64,000 nucleotides of DNA from Bosea sp. RAC05 (GCF_001713455.1 NZ_CP016464.1:3210001-3274000); one strand, 5' to 3'. Counted from the first letter of the stretch, positions 39,260-48,859 are shown. The notes: a model not told the origin generated them from the sequence alone. Numbers and translations are program-made.

Positions 39260-40507
39260 CTATCGCAGCGTGGGGGTTGCGTCAAACAGGCGCCGATGCT
39301 CGTCGAGCGCGTACCAGTCGGTCATGCCGGCGATGTAGTCGGCCACCCGCCGCGCCAGGCGGGGCACGTCGAGGCCGTCGCAGCCCGCGGCCCAGTCGGC
39401 CGGCATCAGGCCGGGATCGGCCCGGAAGCGCGCGAAGAGGTCGCGCACCACCTGCGCCGCGTCGCGGCGGATCGGCGCGATGCGGGCGTGGCGGTACATG
39501 TTGGGATAGAGGAAGGCCTTGATCTCGGCATCGGCCCTCGTGATCGCATCCGGAAAGGCGATGACCGGCCGCCCGGCCCGGCGCACCGCATCGGCGTCGG
39601 CCGGGGCCAGCGCCGCCAGCAGGCTTTGCGACTCCGTGATCACGCCCTCGACGAAGCGGGTGATCACCCGCCGAACCAGTTCGTTCGTCGCGCGCGCGGT
39701 CTCCAGCCCCGGATGCAGGGCCTCGATCTCGTCGAGCAGCCCGGCCAGGAAGGGCACCGCCCGGAGTTCGCCATGGCCGAAGAGCCCGGCCCGCAGGCCA
39801 TCGTCGATGTCATGGGCGTTGTAGGCGATGTCGTCGGCGAGCGCCGCCGCCTGCGCTTCCGCCGAGGCGTAGGTGTCGAGCCAGAGATCCTGCCGGTCCT
39901 GGTATTCGACGATCGCGGCGGGGATTCCGCCCCGCGCATAGCGCTCGGTGGGCGAACCATCGCCGGTGAGCAGGGGGCCATTGTGCTTGACCAGCCCCTC
40001 CAGCGTTTCCCAGGTCAGGTTCAGCCCGTCGAACCCGGCATAGCGGCGCTCCAGCCGCGTCACGATCCGCAGCGTCTGGGCGTTGTGGTCGAAGCCGCCG
40101 ACCGCGGCCATGCAGTCGGCCAGCGCATCCTCCCCGGTATGGCCGAAGGGCGTGTGGCCGAGATCGTGGGCCAGCGCCAGCGCCTCGGCGAGGTCCTCGT
40201 CGAGCCCCAGCGCCCGCGCCAGGGCCCGCGCGATCTGCGCCACCTCGATCGTATGGGTCAGCCTTGTGCGGAAATGGTCGCCCTCATGCGAGACGAAGAC
40301 CTGCGTCTTGTGCTTCAGCCGGCGGAAGGCCGTCGAATGGATGATGCGGTCGCGGTCGCGCTGGAACGGGTTGCGCGTCGGCGAGGCCGGCTCCGCGATC
40401 AGCCGGCCCCGGCTCGTCGCCGCCCGGCAGGCATAAGGCGCGCGCCAGCGATCGCCGGGTTCGCGCCCGTGAGGCTCGCCGAAGGCGGGGATCTGTGGAT
40501 GCGGCAT
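39260..40507 (-). CDS. dgt: Deoxyguanosinetriphosphate triphosphohydrolase-like protein
   Basis: A 415-residue HD-domain dNTP triphosphohydrolase that limits dNTP pools. The HD core is visible as [13 protein letters not shown] and [17 protein letters not shown]. The start at 40507 gives [11 protein letters not shown]; upstream frame extends but without family features. It is divergent from erpA by about 100 bp. Confidence 0.93.
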   Translation of the reverse strand: MPHPQIPAFGEPHGREPGDRWRAPYACRAATSRGRLIAEPASPTRNPFQRDRDRIIHSTAFRRLKHKTQVFVSHEGDHFRTRLTHTIEVAQIARALARALGLDEDLAEALALAHDLGHTPFGHTGEDALADCMAAVGGFDHNAQTLRIVTRLERRYAGFDGLNLTWETLEGLVKHNGPLLTGDGSPTERYARGGIPAAIVEYQDRQDLWLDTYASAEAQAAALADDIAYNAHDIDDGLRAGLFGHGELRAVPFLAGLLDEIEALHPGLETARATNELVRRVITRFVEGVITESQSLLAALAPADADAVRRAGRPVIAFPDAITRADAEIKAFLYPNMYRHARIAPIRRDAAQVVRDLFARFRADPGLMPADWAAGCDGLDVPRLARRVADYIAGMTDWYALDEHRRLFDATPTLR

Positions 40508-40605
40508 GGCGGGTCCGTCGCCGCCCCCGGCTTGTAGAGGGGCTGGCGCGCAATTACCTTTGCGGGCAACCAAGGTGCAAGGAGCTTCTGCTCCGGGAGA
40601 TCGCC

Positions 40606-40956
40606 ATGACCACTTCTCTCGAAGCCCCCCTGAGCCGCGTCGCCGTGACCCAGAAGGCGGCCAGCCGCATCCTCGCCGTGATGGCGACGGAGCCGCCCGG
40701 TTCCATGCTGCGCGTCAGCGTCGCCGGCGGCGGCTGCTCGGGCTTCCAGTATGTCTTCGACGTCGACCGCGAGAAGGCCCCGGGCGACTTCGTCATCGAG
40801 CGCGACGGCGCCACCGTGCTGATCGACGAGACCTCGCTCGACCTGCTGGCCGGCAGCACGATCGACTTCGTCGACGACCTGATCGGGCAGTCCTTCAAGA
40901 TCACCAACCCGAACGCGACGAGTTCCTGCGGCTGCGGGACGTCGTTCGCGCTGTAG
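40606..40956 (+). CDS. erpA: Iron-sulfur cluster insertion protein ErpA
   Basis: A 116-residue A-type carrier that delivers [4Fe-4S] clusters. The three cluster Cys are in GGGCSGFQY and SSCGCGTSF. The start at 40606 follows GGGAGA; the frame extends upstream but without family sequence. The family is also annotated IscA/HesB. Confidence 0.94.
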   Translation: MTTSLEAPLSRVAVTQKAASRILAVMATEPPGSMLRVSVAGGGCSGFQYVFDVDREKAPGDFVIERDGATVLIDETSLDLLAGSTIDFVDDLIGQSFKITNPNATSSCGCGTSFAL

Positions 40957-40969
40957 GACAGGCGTCTAC

Positions 40970-41049
40970 CGTCATTGCGAGCGCAGCGAAGCAATCCAGG
41001 AGCCGTCGAACGGGCCCTTCTGGATTGCTTCGCTGCGCTCGCAATGACG
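40970..41049. repeat. Dispersed inverted repeat, family B copy 1 (CGTCATTGCGAG type)
   Basis: CGTCATTGCGAGCGCAGCGA at 40970 pairs almost perfectly with the end GCTGCGCTCGCAATGACG, with AAGCAATCCAG / CTGGATTGCTT continuing the stem. Similar units occur at 45128-45214 and 57361-57436. It lies between erpA and the convergent cold-shock gene and may terminate transcription of both. Confidence 0.8.
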
Positions 41050-41075
41050 ACGCGTAAACCGCGACGGACGTCAGC

Positions 41076-41690
41076 TCAGTGCGAGCTCGGCGCCCCGCCC
41101 TGCTCCAGCCGGATCTCGGCGGCCATCAGGCCCTTCGGCCCGGGTCCGTAGCGCACCAGCACGACCTGACCAGGAATCAGCTCGACGAGCCCGTAGCGGC
41201 GCATCGTCTCCATATGGACGAAGACGTCGGGCGCGTTCTCGCCGGCCGAGACGAAGCCGAAGCCGCGCAGCCGGTTGAACCACTTCACCGTCATCCGCTC
41301 GAGCCCGCTGGTCGGCGTGACCTGGACGTTGGTGCGCGCCAGTGGCATCTCGGCGGGATGGCGCGCGGCGGTGGTGTCGATCGACAGAACGCGGATGGCC
41401 TGGCGGCCGCGCGGCTTCTCCACCGCTTCGAGCACGATGTGAGCGCCTTCGGCGATCGCGTTGAAACCATCGCGCTTCAGGATCGTGACATGGACGAGGA
41501 CGTCGGCCCCGCCATCCTCGGGCACGACGAAGCCATAGCCCTTGCTGACGTCGAACCACTTCACATAGCCGCTGAGTTCGACGCCGACATCCGCAGCGAG
41601 GCCCTCGGGCCCGTCGAGCCGCATCACGCGATTGAGCGACTGGATCGGTCCCACCGGCCGCCGCCCGCCCTCACCGAACTCGTCGGACAT
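41076..41690 (-). CDS. Tandem cold-shock-domain protein
   Basis: A 204-residue protein with two cold-shock domains: GYVKWFDVSKGYGFVVPEDG (about residues 41-60) with VLVHVTIL, and MTVKWFNRLRGFGFVSAGE (about 133-151) with VFVHMETM. Both keep the RNP1-like (K-x-F/Y-GFxV) and RNP2-like (VHxx) nucleic-acid-binding motifs. Two-domain versions are common in alphaproteobacteria, where they probably bind single-stranded RNA as chaperones. Confidence 0.92.
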   Translation of the reverse strand: MSDEFGEGGRRPVGPIQSLNRVMRLDGPEGLAADVGVELSGYVKWFDVSKGYGFVVPEDGGADVLVHVTILKRDGFNAIAEGAHIVLEAVEKPRGRQAIRVLSIDTTAARHPAEMPLARTNVQVTPTSGLERMTVKWFNRLRGFGFVSAGENAPDVFVHMETMRRYGLVELIPGQVVLVRYGPGPKGLMAAEIRLEQGGAPSSH

Positions 41691-41871
41691 TGACTACCCA
41701 CCCCCGCGCGAAATGGCTTGATTCGCTCCGTCACGATACCATTCCCGGGGAGTCGCGATACAGCCGGCTTCGCGTCATCCACATCCGCGATCGGCCAAAA
41801 CACCATGCGAGGCGGGGCCGTCCCATGCGATAGAGGGCTCCCGAGTCGACCCTGCAGCGACGAGGATCGCC

Positions 41872-42504
41872 ATGCCCGATTTCGCCACCCTCGCACTCTT
41901 CACCGCCGCCTGCGCGGTGCTGACGGCCACGCCCGGCCCCGACATGCTGCTGATCGCCTCGCGCAGCCTCGGTCAGGGCCGCGCCGCCGGCTTCCTGACC
42001 TATGCCGGCATCGCCACGGGGAGCTATCTCCAGGCCTTTGCGGCAGCCTTTGGCCTGTCGCAGCTCTTCCTGCTGGTTCCGGCGGCCTATGACGCGCTGC
42101 GCTTCCTTGGCGCGGCCTATCTCGCCTGGTTGGCCTGGACGACGCTGCGCGCGCCCGCCGCCCTGTTCGCGCCGCGCGCCGACCAGCCCCCGCTCCGGCT
42201 GCGGGCAATCTTCCTGCAGGGGATGCTGACCAACCTGCTCAACCCCAAGATGGCGCTGTTCATGCTGGCGCTGCTGCCGCAGTTCCTGAAGCCAGAAGCC
42301 GGCGCGATCGCCCTGCAGGTGATGGTGCTGGCGACGATCCTCAACCTGGTGGGGCTGATCGTCAACGGGCTGGTCATCCTGACGGCGGGAAGGCTCGGCC
42401 GGGCGCTCGCCGCCCGCCCGCATCTGGCGGCCTGGCCGCAGCGGCTGATGGGCGCGGTCTTCGGGGCGCTGGCGCTGCGGCTGGCGCTGGCCTCGCGCGA
42501 TTGA
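41872..42504 (+). CDS. LysE/RhtB-family exporter
   Basis: A 210-residue membrane protein with about six hydrophobic helices. The N-terminus LALFTAACAVLTATPGPDMLLIASRSLGQGR carries the family's TPGP motif. Members export lysine, homoserine, threonine or related compounds; substrate not determined. It is convergent with the DUF3429 gene 3 bp away. Confidence 0.88.
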   Translation: MPDFATLALFTAACAVLTATPGPDMLLIASRSLGQGRAAGFLTYAGIATGSYLQAFAAAFGLSQLFLLVPAAYDALRFLGAAYLAWLAWTTLRAPAALFAPRADQPPLRLRAIFLQGMLTNLLNPKMALFMLALLPQFLKPEAGAIALQVMVLATILNLVGLIVNGLVILTAGRLGRALAARPHLAAWPQRLMGAVFGALALRLALASRD

Positions 42505-42507
42505 GGC

Positions 42508-42963
42508 TCAGGCCGCGGCCGCCGCCACACCGAGCAGCACCGCCACCGCAGCCGACAGGCCGAGACGCAGCCGGCCATACCATTCTGGCACGACATCTCG
42601 GCAGTACAGGCCGTAATCCATCAGCCCGAGCAGGATGAAGGAGACGCACAGCGTCCAGAGCGCCGCGCCCGGCGCCAGCAGCGCCGCCGCCCAGCCGATC
42701 AGCGCCGGCACCACCGCGATGATGAAATCCCGCCGCTGCGTCGTCTCGCTCTCATAGCCGATCGCGATGCCCCAGCGCACGCCGCCGAGGAATGAGAGGA
42801 TCGCGACCCCGTAGACGATCAGCGCCTGGGACAGGCGCTCGCCGCCGCCGATGCCCGGCACGGCGAAACCGGCCGCGAGCCCGGCGGTGCAGGCCAGGAA
42901 CGGGATGACCCCGGCCGCGCCGAGCGCGAGGGCGGCGGAGGGGATGGTCTTCTCGCTGGACAT
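42508..42963 (-). CDS. DUF3429 membrane protein
   Basis: A 151-residue protein with four to five hydrophobic helices and the conserved ILSFLGGVRWGIAIG segment that identifies DUF3429. Function is unknown. It converges on the LysE-family gene and is followed upstream by the Sir2 gene 103 bp away on the same strand. Confidence 0.8.
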   Translation of the reverse strand: MSSEKTIPSAALALGAAGVIPFLACTAGLAAGFAVPGIGGGERLSQALIVYGVAILSFLGGVRWGIAIGYESETTQRRDFIIAVVPALIGWAAALLAPGAALWTLCVSFILLGLMDYGLYCRDVVPEWYGRLRLGLSAAVAVLLGVAAAAA

Positions 42964-43066
42964 GGATCGCCTTGCGACTGCGGACGGGAACTCCCCGCTC
43001 GCATAGCTGTTTTTGCCGCCGCCTCAAGCCCCGGCGCCCGCGCGGGGCCGAAAGGTCGCAGGGGCG

Positions 43067-43822
43067 TCAGCCCGCCAGCGGGCCGAGCGCCGCGCCGATC
43101 TCCGCCCGCACCACCAGATCGGCGATGGCGTCGAGCTCCGTCGGCTCGCGGTTGACGATGACCAGAGTCGCCTCCCGGCGCTTGGCGATGACCGGCAGCG
43201 TCGCCGCCGGATAGACCACGAGCGACGAGCCGAGGACGAGGAAAAGCTCAGCCTCCAGAGCCAGTTGCTGGGCCCGGATCATCTTGTCCTGCGGCATCGC
43301 CTGGCCGAAGGAGATCGTCGCGGATTTCACCGGCCCGCCGCAGGCGCCACAGTCCGGCGGCTCGCCCGTCGCCTCGAAGGCGGGGCGGATCTCGGCCAGT
43401 TCGTGGCGGCGGCCGCAGCCGAGGCAGGTCGCATAGGTGCCGTTGCCATGCAGCTCGATCACCTGCGCGTCGGGCACGCCCGAGGCCTGGTGCAGCCCGT
43501 CGATGTTCTGGGTGATGATCGCGGGCGACCGGCCCTGCCCGACCAGCCGGGCCAGCGCGCGGTGCCCGGCATTGGGCGCGGCACCGGCATAGTGGTCATC
43601 CATCGCGAATTTGCGCCGCCAGGCCTCGGCCCGCGCCTCGCGGCTCTTGACGAAGGCCTGGAAGGGGATCGGCTTGTTGACCATCCAGGGCGAGCCGGCC
43701 GAGCGGAAATCCGGGACACCCGATTCGGTCGAGATGCCCGCGCCGGTGAAGGCGACGATGCTGCCGGCGGCGTCCAGCATCGCGTGCAGCGTCTCGATGG
43801 CGTCCTGCGTCCCGTCCGGCAT
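43067..43822 (-). CDS. NAD-dependent protein deacylase of the Sir2 family
   Basis: A 251-residue sirtuin that removes acetyl or other acyl groups from lysines using NAD. Motifs: GAGISTESGVPDFRS, TQNIDGLH, catalytic His in IELHGN, and four zinc Cys in two CxxC pairs (CLGC, CGAC). The start at 43822 gives MPDGTQDAIETL; the open frame extends upstream to 43999 but loses the family pattern. Confidence 0.92.
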   Translation of the reverse strand: MPDGTQDAIETLHAMLDAAGSIVAFTGAGISTESGVPDFRSAGSPWMVNKPIPFQAFVKSREARAEAWRRKFAMDDHYAGAAPNAGHRALARLVGQGRSPAIITQNIDGLHQASGVPDAQVIELHGNGTYATCLGCGRRHELAEIRPAFEATGEPPDCGACGGPVKSATISFGQAMPQDKMIRAQQLALEAELFLVLGSSLVVYPAATLPVIAKRREATLVIVNREPTELDAIADLVVRAEIGAALGPLAG

Positions 43823-43926
43823 GCGTGCTCCCTGGCCCGAGGGAGGATACGGCGCCGCGAGGCCCGTAGCCAAGCGCAGCCCGGCTCGGCGCGAGGGCCG
43901 ATTGACGCAGGCCCGGCTGCGTCCCA

Positions 43927-45123
43927 ATGCTGCCGGCCATGGCCGACATGACGCTCCCCGCCTTGAACCCCGACCTCCTCGACACCGCCACGCCGCCAAT
44001 CCCGCAGGCGCAGGGCTGGGCGCGCGCCTATGACGGGCGCAGCGGCCCGCTGGTCGACCTCTCGCAGGCGGTGCCGGGCTCGCCGCCGCCGGCCGCGCTG
44101 CTGGAGCGGCTGGCGCAGGCGGCTGCCTCGCCCGACGCCACGCGCTACGGCCCGATCACCGGCGACATGCCCCTGCGCGAGGCCTATGCGGCCGAACTCG
44201 CCAGGGTCTATGGCGCGCCCTTCAAGCCGGGCGAGGTCGCCATCACCTCGGGCTGCAACCAGGCCTTCGTCATGACGATGATGGCGGTGGCGCGGGCCGG
44301 TCAGAACGTGCTGCTGCCGACGCCCTGGTACTTCAACCACGAGATGACGCTGCGCATGCTCGGCATCGAGGCGCGCCCGCTGCCCTGCGATCCGGCCGCC
44401 GGCTTCGTGCCCGATGTCGCGACGGCCGAGGCGCTGATCGACGCCGGCACGCGCGCCATCGTGCTGGTGACACCCAACAATCCGACAGGCGCGATCTATC
44501 CGCCCGCCACCATCGCCGCCTTCGCGGAGCTGTGCGCGCGGCGCGGTCTCTGGCTGGTGCTCGACGAGACCTATCGCGATTTCCTGCCTGCCGGCGCTGC
44601 CACGCCGCATGAGGTCTTCGCGACAACGCCCTGGCAGGACTCCGTCATCGGCCTCTACAGCTTCTCCAAGGCCTACGCCGTGCCGGGCTGGCGCCTGGGC
44701 GCGATTACGGCGGGCGAAGCGGTGATGGCCGAGATCGCCAAGGTGCTCGACTGCGTCCAGATCAGCCCCGTGCGGGCCGGCCAGGCGGCCGTGACCTGGG
44801 GCATCGAGGGCATCCGCGACTGGCGCGAGGCCAACCGCGCGCAGATCAACGCCCGCGCCGCGCTCTTCCGCGAGGCGATGGCCCCGCTCAACGACTGGCG
44901 CGTGCTCGCGGCGGGCGCCTATTTCGCCTATGTCGCGCATCCGTTCCCCGGCGTGCCGGCGGCGGATGTGGTGCGCGCCCTGGTGCAGGAGCGCGGCGTG
45001 CTGGCCTTGCCCGGCCCCTATTTTGGCCCGGGCCAGGAGCGGCATCTGCGCATCGCCATCGCCAATGTCGCGGCCGACCGGATCGGCGCGCTGAGCGAGC
45101 GGCTGCGCGGGTTTACGCTCTAG
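43927..45123 (+). CDS. PLP-dependent class I/II aminotransferase
   Basis: A 398-residue aminotransferase. The PLP lysine is in SFSKAYAVPGWRLGAI; TPNNPTGAIY and VLDETYRDF hold other cofactor contacts. The group is often aspartate/tyrosine- or valine-type; substrate unknown. The ATG at 43927 or 43939 (MADMTLPALN) both fit. Not obviously linked to a pathway nearby. Confidence 0.88.
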   Translation: MLPAMADMTLPALNPDLLDTATPPIPQAQGWARAYDGRSGPLVDLSQAVPGSPPPAALLERLAQAAASPDATRYGPITGDMPLREAYAAELARVYGAPFKPGEVAITSGCNQAFVMTMMAVARAGQNVLLPTPWYFNHEMTLRMLGIEARPLPCDPAAGFVPDVATAEALIDAGTRAIVLVTPNNPTGAIYPPATIAAFAELCARRGLWLVLDETYRDFLPAGAATPHEVFATTPWQDSVIGLYSFSKAYAVPGWRLGAITAGEAVMAEIAKVLDCVQISPVRAGQAAVTWGIEGIRDWREANRAQINARAALFREAMAPLNDWRVLAAGAYFAYVAHPFPGVPAADVVRALVQERGVLALPGPYFGPGQERHLRIAIANVAADRIGALSERLRGFTL

Positions 45124-45127
45124 CGCC

Positions 45128-45214
45128 CGTCATTGCGAGGAGCGCAGCGACGAAGCAATCCGGGGAGACGTCGAGCGCGCGGCTCTGGATTGCTTCGCTT
45201 CGCTCGCAATGACG
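45128..45214. repeat. Dispersed inverted repeat, family B copy 2
   Basis: CGTCATTGCGAGGAGCGCAG at 45128 pairs with the end ...CGCTCGCAATGACG, with GAAGCAATCC / GGATTGCTTC continuing the stem. Starts 4 bp after the aminotransferase stop, so it may act as its terminator. Confidence 0.78.
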
Positions 45215-45237
45215 GGGGAGCGGCCTCTCGCTGAGCA

Positions 45238-45630
45238 TCACCGCAGCAGCGCCGCGTAGCGATCGCGATAGGCGACGACCAGCAGCGAGCCCAGCACCAC
45301 CAGGATCACCGCCACGGGAATGCCCTGCGGGTTGATGACGAGGTGGAAGAGCACGATCACCGTCATCACCGGCGCGATCAGCGCAAGCCCGAGTGCCGGC
45401 GCGATATTGCCGAGCAGGCTGAGCGCGCCGACGAGGTTGATGGTCTTCAGCAGCGGCCAGAGGAAGCCGGAGGCCTGCAGCGCCTCCTCGAAGGCGACAC
45501 CGCGGGTGCTGGTCGGCGGATGGATCAGATGCGTGCCGGTGGCCAACCACCAGAAGCCGTCGACGGCTGAGACGAGGAAGAGCAGCCCGAGCAGCACGCG
45601 CGGGACCGTGACGAGAAGCAGGGTCTTCAT
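45238..45630 (-). CDS. Small four-helix membrane protein, DoxX-like
   Basis: A 130-residue membrane protein. The N-terminus MKTLLLVTVPRVLLGLLFLVSAVDGFWW and the spacing of four hydrophobic helices resemble DoxX-like proteins, whose function is poorly defined. Assignment is by shape and not a clear motif. A hairpin-forming stretch (GGCCCGCCGC...) lies just upstream. Confidence 0.62.
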   Translation of the reverse strand: MKTLLLVTVPRVLLGLLFLVSAVDGFWWLATGTHLIHPPTSTRGVAFEEALQASGFLWPLLKTINLVGALSLLGNIAPALGLALIAPVMTVIVLFHLVINPQGIPVAVILVVLGSLLVVAYRDRYAALLR

Positions 45631-45801
45631 GAGGGTCCTTGAATCGCAAAGGCCCGCCGCAAGCGGCGGCGGGTGTCCCGCCTTTGTCGCGGTGAGGCCC
45701 GTTCCGGTTCACCATGCGCGACCCCACGCGCTTGTGAGATGCGCCGGGCCGCATTTCATGGCCTGCCATCGCCCGATCGTTTTGCCTTGCGAGCCGTCCC
45801 G

Positions 45802-46776
45802 ATGACCCCTGCCCTGACCCGCCGCCTTCTCCTGCAACTTGCCGGCTGCGCCTCCCTCTCGGGCGCGCTGGCCGGTGCCGTCCGCGCCGAGGGCGGGCCC
45901 GTCACTTCCCCTCCCGCAGGACCCGGCTTCGCCAATGCCACGCCGCTGCGTATTGGCCAGGCGGCACTGCGGGTGCGCGACGTCGAGCGCATGAGTACCT
46001 TCTATCGCGACGTGCTCGGGCTCGCGGTGCTGGCGCGCGGCGAGGCCGGCGTCACGCTGGGCACGGCCGAGGGCGGGCTGCTCCTGCTGTCGCCGCGCCC
46101 AGGCGCCGCTCTCGAGCCGCCGACCCAGGCCGGGCTCTTCCACACCGCCTTCCTGATGCCGACGCGCCGCGACCTCGCCCGCTGGCTGGTCCATGTCGCC
46201 CGCAACCGCACGCCGCTGACCGGATTCGCCGACCACAGCGTCAGCGAGGCGGTCTATCTCAACGACCCCGAAGGCAATGGCATCGAGGTCTATGCCGACC
46301 GTTCGCCGGAGCGCTGGCGCTGGGAGGGCGGCAGCGTCGTGATGGGCACCCACCGGCTCGACGTCGACGACATCCTCGCCCTGACCGACACCCGCGCCAG
46401 CGACTACGCGAAAGCGCCCGATGGCCTGCGCATCGGCCATGTCCATCTGCGCGTCGGCGACGCCGCGGCGGGAGACCGTTTCTACCGCGACCTCCTCGGC
46501 CTCGAACCGACGCTCCGGCGCGACGCGGCGAGCTTCCTGTCATCGGGCCGCTATCACCACCATCTCGCGCTCAACAGCTGGAACAGCGCAGGTGCCGGAC
46601 CGCGCGACGCCGGCGCGACCGGCCTCGACTGGTTTTCACTGCTCTCGGCGAAGGCGGATCTGCTGGCGGGCACGCATCAGCGCCTGCTCACGGCGGGCCA
46701 GGCGGCCCGGCCGGTCGCCGGCGGATTTGAGAGCACCGATCCCTGGGGGACGCGCGTCAGGCTGCTGCAGGGCTGA
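45802..46776 (+). CDS. Exported two-domain VOC-superfamily protein
   Basis: A 324-residue protein. Residues 1-28 look like an export signal (MTPALTRRLLLQLAGCASLSG; the LAGC could be a lipobox and the RR a weak Tat motif). Two vicinal-oxygen-chelate domains follow: IGQAALRVRDVERMSTFYRDVLGL and IGHVHLRVGDAAAGDRFYRDLLGL, resembling CatE catechol-2,3-dioxygenase-type proteins. Candidate metal ligands are H and E residues such as HTAFLM and HHLALN. Export is unusual for the family. Confidence 0.8.
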   Translation: MTPALTRRLLLQLAGCASLSGALAGAVRAEGGPVTSPPAGPGFANATPLRIGQAALRVRDVERMSTFYRDVLGLAVLARGEAGVTLGTAEGGLLLLSPRPGAALEPPTQAGLFHTAFLMPTRRDLARWLVHVARNRTPLTGFADHSVSEAVYLNDPEGNGIEVYADRSPERWRWEGGSVVMGTHRLDVDDILALTDTRASDYAKAPDGLRIGHVHLRVGDAAAGDRFYRDLLGLEPTLRRDAASFLSSGRYHHHLALNSWNSAGAGPRDAGATGLDWFSLLSAKADLLAGTHQRLLTAGQAARPVAGGFESTDPWGTRVRLLQG

Positions 46777-46790
46777 AAGGCCCCCTCGCC

Positions 46791-48320
46791 TCACATCGTT
46801 GCGCCGATCTGCCAGGGCACGAACTCGGCGTCGCCATAGCCCATCTCCTCGGACTTGGACTTCTCGCCCGAGGCGACCTTCAGCAGATAGTCGAAGATCT
46901 CCTGGCCCTTCTCCTCCAGCGTCACGCCGTCGAGGACATCGCCGCAATTGATGTCCATGTCGTCGGTCTGCTTGAGATACATCGGCGTGTTGGTGGCGAG
47001 CTTGATCGAGGGCGTCGGCTTGCAGCCATAGGCCGAGCCGCGCCCGGTGGTGAAGGCCAGGATGTTCGCCCCGCCCGCGACCTGACCCGTCGCCGAGACA
47101 GGGTCGTAGCCGGGCGTGTCCATGTAGACGAAGCCCTTGGAGCGCACCGGCTCGGCGTAGTGATAGACGGCGGCCAGCGTCTTGGTGCCGCCCTTGGCGG
47201 CAGCGCCCAGCGACTTCTCGAGGATGGTGGTCAGCCCGCCCGCCTTGTTGCCCGGAGACGGGTTGTTGTTCATGTCCATGCGGGCGCGCGCCGTGTAGTC
47301 CTCCCACCACTTGATGATGCCGACGAGCTTCTCGCCGGTCTCGCGGTTGGCGGCGCGGCGGGTGAGCAGATGCTCGGCGCCGTAGATCTCCGGCGTCTCC
47401 GAGAGGATGGCCGTGCCGCCATGCTCGACCAGGATGTCGACCGCCTTGCCCAGCGCCGGGTTGGCGGTGATGCCGGAATAACCGTCCGAGCCGCCGCATT
47501 GCAGGGCGAGCATCAGTTCCGAGGCCGGCACGGTCTCGCGCCGCGCGCGGTTGGCAATCGGCAGCATCACCTTCAGCGCCTCGATTCCCGCGGCCACCGC
47601 CTTGCGGGTGCCGCCGGTCTCCTGAATCGTCAGCGTGCGGAAGACGTCGCTCTCCTCGACGCCATAGGCCTCCTTCATCCGCTTGATCTGGAAGCCCTCG
47701 CAGCCGAGCCCGACGACAAGGACCGCGGCCATGTTGGGGTTGCAGGCATAGCCCCAGGTGGTGCGCTTCAGCACCTCGAAGCTCTCGCCATTGTAGTCGA
47801 TGCCGCAGCCCGTGCCGTGGGTCAGCGCGATGACGCCGTCGACATTCGGATAATCGGCGAGCAGCCCGGAGCGCTTGACCTCCTCGGCCATGAAGCGCGC
47901 GGCCGAGGCCGAGCAGTTCACCGAGGTCAGGATGCCCACATAATTGCGCGTGCCGGCCTTGCCATTGGCGCGGCGGAAGCCCTCGAAGGTCGCTTGGCTC
48001 TCGATCGGCAGCACGAATTCGGGCTTGGCCTCGGCACAGAAATCATAATCCCGCTCGAAGGCGTGGAAGCCGGTGTTGTGCTCGTGAACCCATTCGCCGG
48101 GCGGAATGTCGACGGTGGCGAAGCCGATGATCTGGCCGAACTTGCGGATCGGCTCGCCGGTCGCGATCGGGCTGAGTGCCAGCTTGTGGCCGCGCGGAAT
48201 GCGCTTTTGCGCCGTCACGCCCGCCGCACTCACGCCGATGTCGATCGGGTCCACGGCGACCGCGACATTGTCGCTGGCGTTCAGCCTGAGGGTACGCGGC
48301 GGTATGGCTTTGTCGAGCAT
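46791..48320 (-). CDS. Galactarate/altronate dehydratase-type enzyme (UxaA/GarD family)
   Basis: A 509-residue enzyme of hexuronate or aldarate breakdown. The N-terminal SAF-like domain (about residues 1-100) and the catalytic part (NGKAGTRNYVGILTSVNCSASAA, HGTGCGIDYNG, GCGSDGYSGITANP-type) are in the usual order, giving the GarD/UxaA length of about 500. Which substrate is used cannot be told. No other gene of the pathway is nearby. The start at 48320 gives MLDKAIPPRTLRL. A LacI-type operator candidate lies 70 bp upstream. Confidence 0.88.
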   Translation of the reverse strand: MLDKAIPPRTLRLNASDNVAVAVDPIDIGVSAAGVTAQKRIPRGHKLALSPIATGEPIRKFGQIIGFATVDIPPGEWVHEHNTGFHAFERDYDFCAEAKPEFVLPIESQATFEGFRRANGKAGTRNYVGILTSVNCSASAARFMAEEVKRSGLLADYPNVDGVIALTHGTGCGIDYNGESFEVLKRTTWGYACNPNMAAVLVVGLGCEGFQIKRMKEAYGVEESDVFRTLTIQETGGTRKAVAAGIEALKVMLPIANRARRETVPASELMLALQCGGSDGYSGITANPALGKAVDILVEHGGTAILSETPEIYGAEHLLTRRAANRETGEKLVGIIKWWEDYTARARMDMNNNPSPGNKAGGLTTILEKSLGAAAKGGTKTLAAVYHYAEPVRSKGFVYMDTPGYDPVSATGQVAGGANILAFTTGRGSAYGCKPTPSIKLATNTPMYLKQTDDMDINCGDVLDGVTLEEKGQEIFDYLLKVASGEKSKSEEMGYGDAEFVPWQIGATM

Positions 48321-48390
48321 CGGAGGAACCACTGGCTTGCAGGCCGCGGCGCGCGCGGCGACGGGCAAGACATGCGCTTCCTCGCGACAG

Positions 48391-48408
48391 TTTTCAATCG
48401 GTTCAAAA
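48391..48408 (-). promoter_or_regulatory. LacI/GntR-type operator candidate
   Basis: TTTTCAATCGGTTCAAAA is a near-palindrome with the AAnCGnTT core typical of LacI-family operators; 14 of 18 positions match the reverse complement. It is a short AT-rich spot in GC-rich DNA, 71 bp upstream of the dehydratase start. The matching regulator is not in the window. Confidence 0.45.
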
Positions 48409-48475
48409 CAACCATCGCCACGGCGCGACCCGTCGCGGCGGATGTACGGCTCGGCTCGGCATCACCGAGACCGGG

Positions 48476-48859
48476 CTAGGCACCGCTGAGCTTGGCGAAG
48501 TAGGTCACACTGCCGAGCCCCTCGAAATGCGCGTCGCAGGTCAAGAGATCGGCGCCGCGGTCCAAGGCCGTTACGTAGACGATCGCATCGGCGGTCGACA
48601 GCCGGTGCCGGGCGCAGAGTTCCGCCGCCAGCAAGGCCAGTCGGGTATCGAGCGCGACGACGACGCACATCTGGCTGAAGGCGATGACTTGATCAGCCTT
48701 GTCCTCACCGACCTCGCGGACGAGCCATTTGCCGAGCTCGAGTTGAACGATGGTCGGGACCAGCCAATCCTCGCGCGGCAGCAGCCAGGATTCCAGGGTT
48801 TGGCCCGTCGGCGATGCGATCAGCCACTCGATCCAGGCCGACGTGTCGACCAGCCGCAT
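48476..48859 (-). CDS. PIN-domain toxin, VapC type
   Basis: A 127-residue PIN ribonuclease, the toxin of a type II system. Acidic active-site residues are visible: D5 in VDTSAW, E41 in QLELGKW, D90 in STADAIVY, and D in LTCDAHF. It would cleave RNA when its antitoxin is lost. Its start codon overlaps the antitoxin stop by one base. Confidence 0.9.
   Translation of the reverse strand: MRLVDTSAWIEWLIASPTGQTLESWLLPREDWLVPTIVQLELGKWLVREVGEDKADQVIAFSQMCVVVALDTRLALLAAELCARHRLSTADAIVYVTALDRGADLLTCDAHFEGLGSVTYFAKLSGA

Noticed and set aside
42985..43015. GGAAC-N16-TGTT, resembling an EcfG general-stress promoter.
   Set aside because: It points in the plus direction, where no gene begins for 900 bp; its -10 also deviates from CGTT.
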